A stretch of DNA of 50,628 nt from Wenyingzhuangia sp. (GTDB lineage Bacteria; Bacteroidota; Bacteroidia; Flavobacteriales; Flavobacteriaceae), in assembly GCA_020628175.1 (NCBI GenBank), contig JAHDFK010000010.1, positions 1-50,628 of the forward strand, read 5' to 3'. Of this stretch, positions 1 to 7,682 are shown piece after piece (positions within the stretch are counted from its first letter, which is position 1; each line of letters begins with the position of its first letter). Both the position numbers and the translations under genes were made by a program. The notes beneath the pieces were generated by a model. That model made no database searches, was not told the DNA's origin, and was given only the letters and a program-made list of their open reading frames with translations.

Positions 1-139
1 TAACAATCAAAAAGTAGCATAAAAAATAGCACCAAATTTAATAGGTAGTCCACATGTCTTAATAAAAAATACAATAGTTAATAAAGTTGTAGGTACTATA
101 GAAGTGTCTATTTTTGTAAAAAAAGTACTGTTGGAAAAA

Positions 140-598
140 ATGCCCTTTTTAAATATAGTTTTAGTCCATCCACAAATACCCAATAATACCGGTAATATAG
201 GTAGGCTGTGTGTAGGTTGTAATGCAAAATTACATTTGGTAAAACCTTTAGGTTTCGAAATTACAGATACAAGAGTAAAAAGAGCAGGTTTAGACTATTG
301 GAAAGATTTAGATATAGAAATTCACAATACATTCGAAGATTTAATAGCACAAATACCTGATGAGGAACGCATGTTTTTATTATCGGCAAAAGCAAAAACG
401 TCTATCTACAAAACAGAGTTTAAAACAGGAGATTGGCTAGTTTTTGGTAAAGAAGCAAAAGGGCTTTCTATAGAAATTCAGAATGCATATACATCGCAAT
501 TAAGAACGATACCGTTTCCTGGACCTATTAGGAGTTTTAATTTAGGAAATGCAGCAGCTATGGTTTTAGGAGAATGTTTACGACAGTTAAATAATTAG
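140..598 (+). CDS. trmL: tRNA (cytidine/uridine-34-2'-O)-methyltransferase TrmL (SPOUT family)
   Basis: The protein transfers a methyl group from S-adenosylmethionine to the 2'-O of the wobble nucleotide of some leucine tRNAs, in the cytoplasm. The 152-residue product matches the short TrmL type of SPOUT methylase. It has an N-terminal HPQIPNNTGNIGRLC block (residues 10-24), FGKEAKGL near residue 102, and the C-terminal knot motif RSFNLGNA (131-138), equivalent to SRSMNLSNA of the E. coli enzyme. I chose the ATG at 140 because homologues begin at the LNIVLVHP strand; a GTG at 104 would add 12 residues with no family counterpart. The frame is open back to a stop at 20-22 without any ATG. It stands alone, about 90 nt before a DUF4954 gene. 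The enzyme family is clear; the exact tRNA target is inferred. Confidence 0.9.
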   Translation: MPFLNIVLVHPQIPNNTGNIGRLCVGCNAKLHLVKPLGFEITDTRVKRAGLDYWKDLDIEIHNTFEDLIAQIPDEERMFLLSAKAKTSIYKTEFKTGDWLVFGKEAKGLSIEIQNAYTSQLRTIPFPGPIRSFNLGNAAAMVLGECLRQLNN

Positions 599-664
599 GT
601 CTATTTATAAACGTATGCTTATTGATTGCCAGTAAATCTGAAAAATAATCTATGTTAATTTTTA

Positions 665-672
665 TATATTTG
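665..672 (+). promoter_or_regulatory. -7 box (TATATTTG) upstream of the DUF4954 gene
   Basis: TATATTTG is an exact match to the Bacteroidota -7 consensus TAnnTTTG. It lies 20 nt before the TTG start at 692. No convincing TTG element was found 17-23 nt upstream, so the call rests on the -7 box alone. Confidence 0.45.
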
Positions 673-691
673 GACTACTAAATTTTTTTTT

Positions 692-2680
692 TTGAAGAAA
701 TATAAAAAACTATCCCCAAACGAAATAAATCAACTTGAAAATCAAGGTTGTCAATCAGACGATTGGTCTAAATTACAAGTTGCTAATAAGATTGATTTAG
801 CGAGAATTATTAACGTTACTTTTTCGGGAGAAAATTATTTAAATAGAATTGAAGGAGAGCGTAGTTTTTATGGAGGAATTGTTAAAAAAAATATCTTAAA
901 AAATGTACACTTGCACAATTGTACTATTGGAGACAACCCTTACATACACAATATAAAAAATTACATAGCAAATTATACAATTGGAAATAACGTTTTAATT
1001 GATAATGTTGATATTATAGCGGTAGAAGGAGCGTGTAGTTTTGGAAATGGAGTTAAAGTAGATGTAATTAATGAAGGTGGAGGTAGAGATATTCATATTT
1101 TTAATCAATTATCTGCACAAATAGCTTATTTGTTAGCCTTGTACAGGCATAAATCTGTATTGGTTACGCAATTAAAAAAAATGATAGCAGATTATACTGC
1201 GTCAATTACTTCGGATAGAGGAATTATTGGAAACTCTGTAGAAATTTCTAATACAAATACCATAAAAGGAGTTTGTATTGGAGATGGAGCCATAATTCAA
1301 TCAGCATCTAAATTAATTAATGGAAGTATCAATTCGCATCTTGATGCAAAAGTTTTTGTAGGTACAGATGTAATGGCTACGAATTTTATAATTTCTAGCG
1401 ATTCCAGTATTGATAATTCGTCAGTTTTAACAAATTGTTTTATAGGGCAAGGTTGCCAAATAGACAAACATTTTTCTATAGAACATTCCATTTTCTTTGC
1501 GAATTCTCAAGGTTTTAACGGAGAAGCGTGTTCTATTTTTGCAGGGCCTTATACCGTTACGCATCACAAATCAACATTATTAATAGCTGGTTTGTTTTCG
1601 TTTATGAATGCAGGTAGTGGTTCCAATCAAAGTAACCATATGTATAAATTAGGTCCCATCCATCAGGGAATTATGGAGCGTGGTGCTAAAACTACCAGTG
1701 ATTCGTATGTGCTATGGCCTTCTAAAATAGGGCCTTTTACCTTAGTAATGGGTAGGCATTATCAACATGTAGACTCTTCTGACTTCCCGTTTTCCTATTT
1801 AATAGAAGGAAATAATAAATCGTATTTGGTACCCGGAGCTAATTTAAAAAGTGTAGGTACTGTTAGAGATGCTCAAAAATGGCCAAAACGAGACAATAGG
1901 AGTGATGCCCATAAAATGGATATCATCAATTTTAACTTGTTAAGTCCTTATACAATACACAAAGTTACGCAAGGTTTAAAACATTTGTACGATATTTTGG
2001 CAATATCGGGAGATAAGCTGCCAGAGTATACCTACAAAGATATGGTTATCAGAAAATCTAGTTTGCATAACGGAATTAAGATGTACAATATCGTAATCAA
2101 TAAGTTTTTAGGAAACTCTATTATAAGTAGGTTAGGAAACGAAAAGATAACGACTTTAACACAATTAAGAGAAGTTTTAAAGCCTAAAACTGGTATTGGT
2201 ACAGGTAAATGGATTGATGTAAGTGGGTTGATATGTCCTGTAAATGGTTTAAATTTGTTTATTGATAAAGTTGAAGAAAAACAAATCAATTCTATAGGAG
2301 AAGTAATAGATGAATTAAACGCCATCAATAAAAAATATTACAGGTATGAATGGAATTGGGCTGTTGAACTGATAGAAAGTTATTATGGTATTCAGATAGC
2401 AACAATTACACAAGATCAGTTTGTATCTATTGTAGAGAAATGGAAAAAGTCAGTTATAGAATTAGATGAAATGCTTTACAAAGATGCAAGTAAAGAGTTT
2501 GATTTACATACGCATGTTGGTTTTGGAGCTGATGGGAATGAGGCAGAAAGATTGGCAGATTTTAAAAGTGTAAGAGGAGTTTTTGAAAGTAATTCTACTG
2601 TGGTAGAAATACTAAATCATATGAAAAGAAAAGAAAAATTAGGAGACGATATTATTGCTCGAATCAAAGAAATTAAATAA
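692..2680 (+). CDS. DUF4954 family protein with left-handed beta-helix (hexapeptide) repeats
   Basis: This 662-residue cytoplasmic protein belongs to DUF4954, a family found mostly in Bacteroidota with no established reaction. Its first 300 residues contain irregular hexapeptide-like turns (IGDNPYIHN, IGNNVLIDN, IGNSVEISN, IGQGCQIDK), the pattern of left-handed beta-helix sugar-nucleotide acyl- and nucleotidyltransferases. The start is a TTG at 692; the next methionine is about 160 residues in, and homologues begin with the MKKYKKLS-like segment encoded here, so the TTG is needed. The stop is 6 nt before glmS, indicating co-transcription. A role in amino-sugar metabolism is an inference from that neighbour and from the fold. 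No signal peptide or membrane segment is visible. Confidence 0.8.
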   Translation: MKKYKKLSPNEINQLENQGCQSDDWSKLQVANKIDLARIINVTFSGENYLNRIEGERSFYGGIVKKNILKNVHLHNCTIGDNPYIHNIKNYIANYTIGNNVLIDNVDIIAVEGACSFGNGVKVDVINEGGGRDIHIFNQLSAQIAYLLALYRHKSVLVTQLKKMIADYTASITSDRGIIGNSVEISNTNTIKGVCIGDGAIIQSASKLINGSINSHLDAKVFVGTDVMATNFIISSDSSIDNSSVLTNCFIGQGCQIDKHFSIEHSIFFANSQGFNGEACSIFAGPYTVTHHKSTLLIAGLFSFMNAGSGSNQSNHMYKLGPIHQGIMERGAKTTSDSYVLWPSKIGPFTLVMGRHYQHVDSSDFPFSYLIEGNNKSYLVPGANLKSVGTVRDAQKWPKRDNRSDAHKMDIINFNLLSPYTIHKVTQGLKHLYDILAISGDKLPEYTYKDMVIRKSSLHNGIKMYNIVINKFLGNSIISRLGNEKITTLTQLREVLKPKTGIGTGKWIDVSGLICPVNGLNLFIDKVEEKQINSIGEVIDELNAINKKYYRYEWNWAVELIESYYGIQIATITQDQFVSIVEKWKKSVIELDEMLYKDASKEFDLHTHVGFGADGNEAERLADFKSVRGVFESNSTVVEILNHMKRKEKLGDDIIARIKEIK

Positions 2681-2686
2681 GAAATT

Positions 2687-4534
2687 ATGTGTGGTATTGT
2701 AGGATATATTGGAAATAAAAAAGCATCTGATGTATTAGTTGGAGGTTTAAAAAAATTAGAATACAGAGGGTACGATAGTGCGGGGATTGCTGTTTTGGAT
2801 AAAGAAGATATTTTAACATACAAGCAACCAGGTAAAGTAGTTAACCTTGAAAATAGTATAGATACAAAGGTTGATGGCTTAACTATTGGTATAGCACATA
2901 CGCGTTGGGCAACCCATGGTGAGCCAACAAAAGAAAATGCACATCCTCACAAATCTAACAATGGAGAAATTGTAATTGTTCACAACGGTATTATTGAAAA
3001 CTACAAGTTTTTAAAAGATGATTTGTTAGAAAACGATTTTACTTTTTTAGGGCAGACGGATACAGAAGTATTGGTCAATTACATTCAGTTTATTCAGGAT
3101 AAGTATACTCTTAATATAGAAGATGCTGTTAAAAAAGCGTTGTTAGTTGTAAATGGTGCCTACGCATTGGCTATTATAGATAAAAAAGAGCCTAATAAAA
3201 TGGTAGTTACTCGTAAGGGTAGTCCGTTAGCAATTGGTTTAACAGATTCTAATGATGAGTTTTTTGTTGCTTCAGATGCAATTCCGATTATTGAATATAC
3301 ACAATCTTTAGTGTATTTAAATGATGATGAAATTGTTGTGCTTGAGCGTGGAAAAAAAATGAAGGTTACAGATTTAAATGGAGTTGAAAAGACCTATAAA
3401 GTCAAAAACTTAGATTTAAATTTAGATACAACAAGTAAGGGAGATTACGAACATTACATGTTGAAAGAAATTTTTGAACAACCACAAACGATTAAAAACA
3501 CATTATACAGTCACTTAAACACTGAAAACTCAAATATTCATTTTGAAAACTTAGATGAGTTAAAAGAAAAATTAGTGAAGGCGAGTCGTATTATTATTGT
3601 GTCTTGTGGTACATCATGGCATGCAGGAATTGTTGGGGAATATATTATAGAAGAATTAGCTAGAATACCTGTTGAGGTTGAGTATGCTTCTGAATTTAGA
3701 TATAGAAATCCAATTATAACAAAAGATGATATTGTGATGGCTATTTCTCAATCGGGAGAAACAGCAGATACCTTAGCGGCTTTACGTTATTCTAAAGCGC
3801 AAGGAGCCACAACATTTAGTATTTGTAATGTTTTTGGATCGTCTATGGCGAGAGAATGTGATTTTACGGCCTACACTTATGCAGGTACAGAAATAGGAGT
3901 TGCATCTACAAAAGCTTTTACAGCTCAAGTTGCTGTAGTATCCTTATTGGCTATTCAATTAGGTTTAGAGCGTAACGAAATATCTCAAAACAAAGCAAAT
4001 GCGCTTGTTGAAGAAATTAAAACATTACCTTCAGTTGTAAATCAAATATTTGCAACGGATGATCATATTAAATCGGTAGCTAAAAACTATACAGAAACAA
4101 CAAGTTTCTTGTTTTTAGGTAGAGGAATTAATTTTCCCATAGCATTAGAAGGAGCTTTAAAATTAAAAGAAATATCGTACATCCATGCAGAAGGATATCC
4201 TGCGGCAGAAATGAAACATGGACCTATTGCAATGATTGAAGAATCGTTACCTACGGTAATTGTAGCTACAAATAACAATTATTACGATAAATTAGTATCT
4301 AATGCGCAGGAAGTAAAAGCTAGAAAAGGACAAATATTAGCGGTTGTAAATAATGATGACAACGAAATGATTGACACTGCTGATTATGTATTTAAAGTAC
4401 CAAGAGTATCTGATATGTTACAACCGATTGTGTCTGTAATTCCGTTACAATTATTTTCATACCATGTAGCGGTATTTAAAGGCTGTAATGTAGATCAGCC
4501 TAGAAATTTAGCAAAATCTGTAACAGTAGAATAA
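2687..4534 (+). CDS. glmS: Glutamine--fructose-6-phosphate aminotransferase (isomerizing)
   Basis: GlmS converts fructose-6-phosphate and glutamine to glucosamine-6-phosphate, the first step toward UDP-GlcNAc for peptidoglycan and LPS. At 615 residues it is full length. The class II glutaminase domain begins with the nucleophilic Cys2 (MCGIVGYIG) and carries HTRWATHG and HNGIIENY. Two SIS isomerase domains follow (SCGTSWHAG, SQSGETADT, GRGINFPIALEGALKLKE). The C-terminus NLAKSVTVE includes the catalytic lysine, here K610. It lies 6 nt downstream of the DUF4954 gene and ends at a strong hairpin. The 6-nt gap leaves no room for a glmS ribozyme, so control must differ from the Firmicutes system. 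Confidence 0.98.
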   Translation: MCGIVGYIGNKKASDVLVGGLKKLEYRGYDSAGIAVLDKEDILTYKQPGKVVNLENSIDTKVDGLTIGIAHTRWATHGEPTKENAHPHKSNNGEIVIVHNGIIENYKFLKDDLLENDFTFLGQTDTEVLVNYIQFIQDKYTLNIEDAVKKALLVVNGAYALAIIDKKEPNKMVVTRKGSPLAIGLTDSNDEFFVASDAIPIIEYTQSLVYLNDDEIVVLERGKKMKVTDLNGVEKTYKVKNLDLNLDTTSKGDYEHYMLKEIFEQPQTIKNTLYSHLNTENSNIHFENLDELKEKLVKASRIIIVSCGTSWHAGIVGEYIIEELARIPVEVEYASEFRYRNPIITKDDIVMAISQSGETADTLAALRYSKAQGATTFSICNVFGSSMARECDFTAYTYAGTEIGVASTKAFTAQVAVVSLLAIQLGLERNEISQNKANALVEEIKTLPSVVNQIFATDDHIKSVAKNYTETTSFLFLGRGINFPIALEGALKLKEISYIHAEGYPAAEMKHGPIAMIEESLPTVIVATNNNYYDKLVSNAQEVKARKGQILAVVNNDDNEMIDTADYVFKVPRVSDMLQPIVSVIPLQLFSYHVAVFKGCNVDQPRNLAKSVTVE

Positions 4535-4554
4535 AATAATACAGTTAAAAAAGT

Positions 4555-4585
4555 AAAGAGCTATCTAATTTTTAGATAGCTCTTT
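4555..4585. terminator. Bidirectional rho-independent terminator between glmS and the CBM48 gene
   Basis: A perfect 14-bp stem (4555-4568 with 4572-4585) with a 3-nt loop and A/T tracts at both ends. It lies just after glmS (+) and just after the stop of the convergent CBM48 gene (-), so it can serve both. Confidence 0.85.
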
Positions 4586-4590
4586 TAGTT

Positions 4591-4887
4591 TTAAAGACAA
4601 ATCAAACAATTCTCTGTATTTGCATAAGAATTAAATACAAAAGCTTCTGCTTCATTATCATTTATATATTTTCCATCTGCTATAAATCGGTATTCGTAAG
4701 ATGTATCAATATTTAAATCTAATACAGTTTTAAAAGTACCATTTTTTAATTTTTTAAGTGGTGTTGCTTCGGTATTCCATTCATTAAAATCGCCAACAAT
4801 AGATAGTTGATTTATTTCGGGAGCTGATAAAGCAAAAGTAACTTTACAGATAGGTTTTGTTTTTAGAAATTTTTTAGATACAGCCAT
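4591..4887 (-). CDS. Small CBM48 / isoamylase N-terminal-like glycan-binding protein
   Basis: The 98-residue product is almost entirely one immunoglobulin-like CBM48 (early-set) domain. VTFALSAPEINQLSIVGDFNEW (20-41), the variable middle, then YEYRFIADGKY are the core signature also seen in AMPK beta subunits and glycogen branching enzymes. There is no catalytic domain and no signal peptide, so it probably binds alpha-glucan or a carbohydrate enzyme in the cytoplasm. It is a single gene, convergent with glmS and divergent from the DinB-like gene. Function beyond glycan binding is not inferable. It starts at the ATG at 4887; no better start is visible. Confidence 0.75.
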   Translation of the reverse strand: MAVSKKFLKTKPICKVTFALSAPEINQLSIVGDFNEWNTEATPLKKLKNGTFKTVLDLNIDTSYEYRFIADGKYINDNEAEAFVFNSYANTENCLICL

Positions 4888-5126
4888 AATTCAATTTTTA
4901 GTTTCCTATAAAAATAAGATTATTTAAATAATAATAAAACTGTTAAAGTTAATCGTATTGATTTTTAGTGTTTTGTTAATATTAGTGCGCTAACATTGGT
5001 TAATTGTGAATATGTTAGGACTGTTTTTTTGAAAAACATAAGATTGAAAATAAATTCACACAAAAAGTATAATTTTTATATATTTATTCGACAGATAGCA
5101 GGTAGGATTCATGAAAATAGAGAGCA

Positions 5127-5624
5127 ATGATAAGTGATATTATTAAAAACCTTGAAACAGGTAAGTATTTATTAGAAAATATTAACGACACCATATATTC
5201 AGATACATCAATTCCGCCTTATTATTCTAGTATTGGTGGGCATATGAGACATATTTTAGATATGTTTTATTGTGTGTTTAGAGATTTTGATGCTAAGAAT
5301 ATCGATTTAACAAAAAGAGAGCGAAATACCAATGTAGAGCAATTTACGGTACATGGTATTGCGTATTGTAATCAAATTATAGATAGCTTAAGTAAAGTTG
5401 TAGAAAAAGACTTAAGTAGTAAACTATTAATTACAGACAACTCTGGAAGTAAATGTAATACCGTAGAAGCTACTTTAGGAGCTATACTGTCACAAGCGCA
5501 TAGCCATGCAATTCATCATTTTGCAACGATTGGTTATATGATGCACACACTTAAAGTAGAGTTACCTATTGATAGTTTTGGAGTAAACCCTACCACACCT
5601 AAAAAAGAAGTGATTAATTGTTGA
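5127..5624 (+). CDS. DinB-like putative metal-dependent enzyme
   Basis: This 165-residue cytoplasmic protein has the DinB/YfiT four-helix pattern with histidines at metal-ligand positions: H39 and H42 in GGHMRHILDMFYC, and H125, H127, H130 and H131 in SQAHSHAIHHFATIGYMM. Members bind Ni or Zn, and some are thiol-dependent transferases working with bacillithiol or mycothiol. A bacillithiol gene (bshB1) occurs elsewhere in this window, which makes a thiol-linked role possible but unproven. It is monocistronic. An 8-codon ORF starting at ATG 5111 overlaps the start in another frame and could influence translation. The 240-nt region upstream, shared with the CBM48 gene, shows only a 7/8 match to the -7 box near 5076. 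Confidence 0.75.
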   Translation: MISDIIKNLETGKYLLENINDTIYSDTSIPPYYSSIGGHMRHILDMFYCVFRDFDAKNIDLTKRERNTNVEQFTVHGIAYCNQIIDSLSKVVEKDLSSKLLITDNSGSKCNTVEATLGAILSQAHSHAIHHFATIGYMMHTLKVELPIDSFGVNPTTPKKEVINC

Positions 5625-5716
5625 TGAATTTAAGTTAGTATATGATCGATTAACCAACTGAGAGGCATCTAAGTCTATAAAGATTTTAAAGTAACATCAT
5701 TACACTTTTAAAAAAT

Positions 5717-5750
5717 AAAAAAGAGAATCATGAAAATGATTCTCTTTTTT
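5717..5750. terminator. Bidirectional terminator between the DinB-like gene and the DUF6095 gene
   Basis: A perfect 15-bp inverted repeat (5717-5731 with 5736-5750) with a GAAA loop. It ends in a T tract on the + strand and an A tract on the left, which becomes a T tract on the minus strand. It lies between two convergent transcription units and touches the 3' end of the minus-strand gene. Confidence 0.85.
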
Positions 5751-5980
5751 TATTTGTCCTTAAATAAGTGTTTTAGTAAATAGTTAATTCCCATGGCAAA
5801 TACGATTATTGCGGCAATGGCTAAAACAATTCCTATGTAGAGTATAAAGTTAATATCTGCTTTCTGTTGGGCTTTAAATCCGATAGTTATAACAATGGGG
5901 GTTGTAATTAAAAGAAACAAAGCACCAGCCATAAAATTGATTCCTTTTTGAAGGTAATTTCTCGCTATTTTCTTTTCCAT
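5750..5980 (-). CDS. DUF6095-type small membrane protein
   Basis: A 76-residue protein with two transmembrane helices (about 14-34 and 44-68) separated by a short polar loop (KAQQKADIN). It resembles DUF6095 proteins, which in Flavobacteriaceae tend to lie beside murQ, as here. It starts 3 nt after murQ ends and is the last gene of the unit TonB receptor-DUF4249-murQ-DUF6095. The inner membrane is the likely location. No catalytic motif is visible and the role is unknown. Confidence 0.7.
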   Translation of the reverse strand: MEKKIARNYLQKGINFMAGALFLLITTPIVITIGFKAQQKADINFILYIGIVLAIAAIIVFAMGINYLLKHLFKDK

Positions 5981-5983
5981 ACT

Positions 5984-6793
5984 TTAGTTGTAGTTTTTAA
6001 GAACGTTTCTTACGCTACCGTGTTTTTTAAGTAGTTTTTCTGCGGTATCGTAATCAATATCAACTTCTTTTAAAATCATTTTCACACCTCTGTCAATCAG
6101 TTTTTCATTAGAAAGTTGCATGTCTACCATTTTGTTTCCTTTTACTTTTCCAAGCAATATCATCACACTTGTACTAATTGTATTTAAAACCATTTTTTGA
6201 GCAGTACCTGCTTTCATTCTAGAACTTCCTGTTACAAATTCAGGTCCTACAGTTACAACAATAGGGTATGTGGCTGTTTTGTGTAAAGGGCTATTCAAAT
6301 TCATGGTAATACAACCTGTTTTTATATTGTTTTGATTGCATTTTTCTAAAGCAGCAATAACGTAGGGTGTTGTTCCAGATGCTGCAATACCTACAACAAT
6401 ATCTTTCGATGTGATTGCGTGTTTTTGTAAATCTAACCAACCTTGTTCTAGGCTGTCTTCAGCATTTTCCACTGCTTTTCTAATAGCAGTATCGCCCCCT
6501 GCAATAATTCCTAATACAGTATTGTAATCAACACCAAATGTAGGAGGGCATTCAGAGGCATCTAATATACCTAAACGACCACTAGTACCAGCACCAATAT
6601 AAAACAAGCGGCCTTTGTTTTTAAGTTTACTAGCTATAGCATTTACAAGTGCGTTTATACTTTCAATTTCTCTTTCTATGGCAAAAGCTACTTTTTTATC
6701 TTCATTGTTAATATTTTGAATTAACTCTAAAGACGACATTTGTTCTAGATTTGTGTACAAAGAGTCGCTTTCGGTTGTTTTGGTAAACCCCAT
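5984..6793 (-). CDS. murQ: N-acetylmuramic acid 6-phosphate etherase
   Basis: MurQ removes D-lactate from MurNAc-6-phosphate to give GlcNAc-6-phosphate, recycling cell-wall sugar in the cytoplasm. The 269-residue product shows the SIS domain with GTSGRLG (69-75), the catalytic glutamate in ASECPPTFG (E81), the GIIAGGDTAIRKAVE block, GIAASGTTPYVI and FVTGSSRMKAGTAQK. It is about 30 residues shorter than the E. coli protein at the C-terminus, which is usual in Bacteroidota. It sits 15 nt after a DUF4249 lipoprotein gene and 3 nt before the DUF6095 gene, so it is probably expressed with an outer-membrane receptor. No MurNAc kinase gene is seen in the window. Confidence 0.95.
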   Translation of the reverse strand: MGFTKTTESDSLYTNLEQMSSLELIQNINNEDKKVAFAIEREIESINALVNAIASKLKNKGRLFYIGAGTSGRLGILDASECPPTFGVDYNTVLGIIAGGDTAIRKAVENAEDSLEQGWLDLQKHAITSKDIVVGIAASGTTPYVIAALEKCNQNNIKTGCITMNLNSPLHKTATYPIVVTVGPEFVTGSSRMKAGTAQKMVLNTISTSVMILLGKVKGNKMVDMQLSNEKLIDRGVKMILKEVDIDYDTAEKLLKKHGSVRNVLKNYN

Positions 6794-6808
6794 AAAGTGT
6801 ATTTTAAT

Positions 6809-7678
6809 TTATTCTTTTTCTAGTACAGTGTAGGTTGTTTTTACAAACTGATTTAATGCAAAATAACCTAGAGGAAAAGCTTCTGTATTTGTTTGATTGA
6901 TAATATTTCCACGTACAGTTGCCGGTGCTGTTGTAAAAGGCCCACCAGATTCTTGTGCTTGTCCTAATAACTCTGTTAAGTAACTATTGTACCCTTTGCT
7001 AATACCTGATATTGTAATATCTATTTTCTGATTTGCTTCTAGTTCTTCATCAAAATAAACAAAGTCGTAATTGTTTTCACCGGGTTCTTCGCTTAAAAAT
7101 TCATCATCACCGTTACCATATTGCGGTATTTCGTAAAAAGGGGTATCAATTTTAAAAAGATAAAAATTATCTACTCCAATTTCGTTGTCTATATTAATGT
7201 TTATCTGAATAATTTCTTCAGGAAATGTAACTGTTTCTTGAGATATTCTTTCATCTTCTAAATCTACAATACTTGTGTAGGTATCTTGAGCAATATAGAT
7301 TTGGTTGTTTACATTTACGTTTAAAAAATACGTTTCTCCAATTTTAGGTGTTTTAAAATCAACAGCTGTATAAATACCATCTTCTTCGGTGTCTACCGTT
7401 GAGTTTATATCTAAAAAAGTTCCTACAATTTCGTTGTTTTCGTTTGTAACCGTAATTGTTGCTCCTTTTACAGTAATAAAATTAGGAGTATTAAAACTAC
7501 TTGTTTTACTTAATTTTATGCTTTGCGTACTTACACCTGTGCTATTATTCTTATCGATGTCTATAATAGCCTCAATAACTAATTTATCTTGATCTTTTCC
7601 CGTGTCAATAAAAACTTCTTTTGTACAAGATGTTAAAAGAAGCGATGTGATATATAAAAATGAAATATACTTTTTCAT
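6809..7678 (-). CDS. DUF4249 family outer-membrane lipoprotein
   Basis: A 289-residue lipoprotein with lipobox LLTSC (acylated Cys18) and a beta-rich body typical of DUF4249: an early LVIEAIIDID strand, then an Ig-like segment (GATITVTNENNE, GETYFLNVNVNN). DUF4249 proteins are nearly always encoded next to a TonB-dependent receptor and are thought to sit at the cell surface as its partner, as SusD does for SusC. Here the receptor gene ends 4 nt upstream and murQ follows 15 nt downstream. The substrate is unknown. Confidence 0.85.
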   Translation of the reverse strand: MKKYISFLYITSLLLTSCTKEVFIDTGKDQDKLVIEAIIDIDKNNSTGVSTQSIKLSKTSSFNTPNFITVKGATITVTNENNEIVGTFLDINSTVDTEEDGIYTAVDFKTPKIGETYFLNVNVNNQIYIAQDTYTSIVDLEDERISQETVTFPEEIIQININIDNEIGVDNFYLFKIDTPFYEIPQYGNGDDEFLSEEPGENNYDFVYFDEELEANQKIDITISGISKGYNSYLTELLGQAQESGGPFTTAPATVRGNIINQTNTEAFPLGYFALNQFVKTTYTVLEKE

Positions 7679-7682
7679 GACT

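Noticed and set aside
23..139. Open frame in front of trmL
   Set aside because: It has no ATG and no similarity recognised; the window edge prevents judging it as the end of another gene. No promoter was found here either.
2681..2686. Possible glmS ribozyme
   Set aside because: There are only 6 nt between the DUF4954 stop and glmS, so no ribozyme fits.
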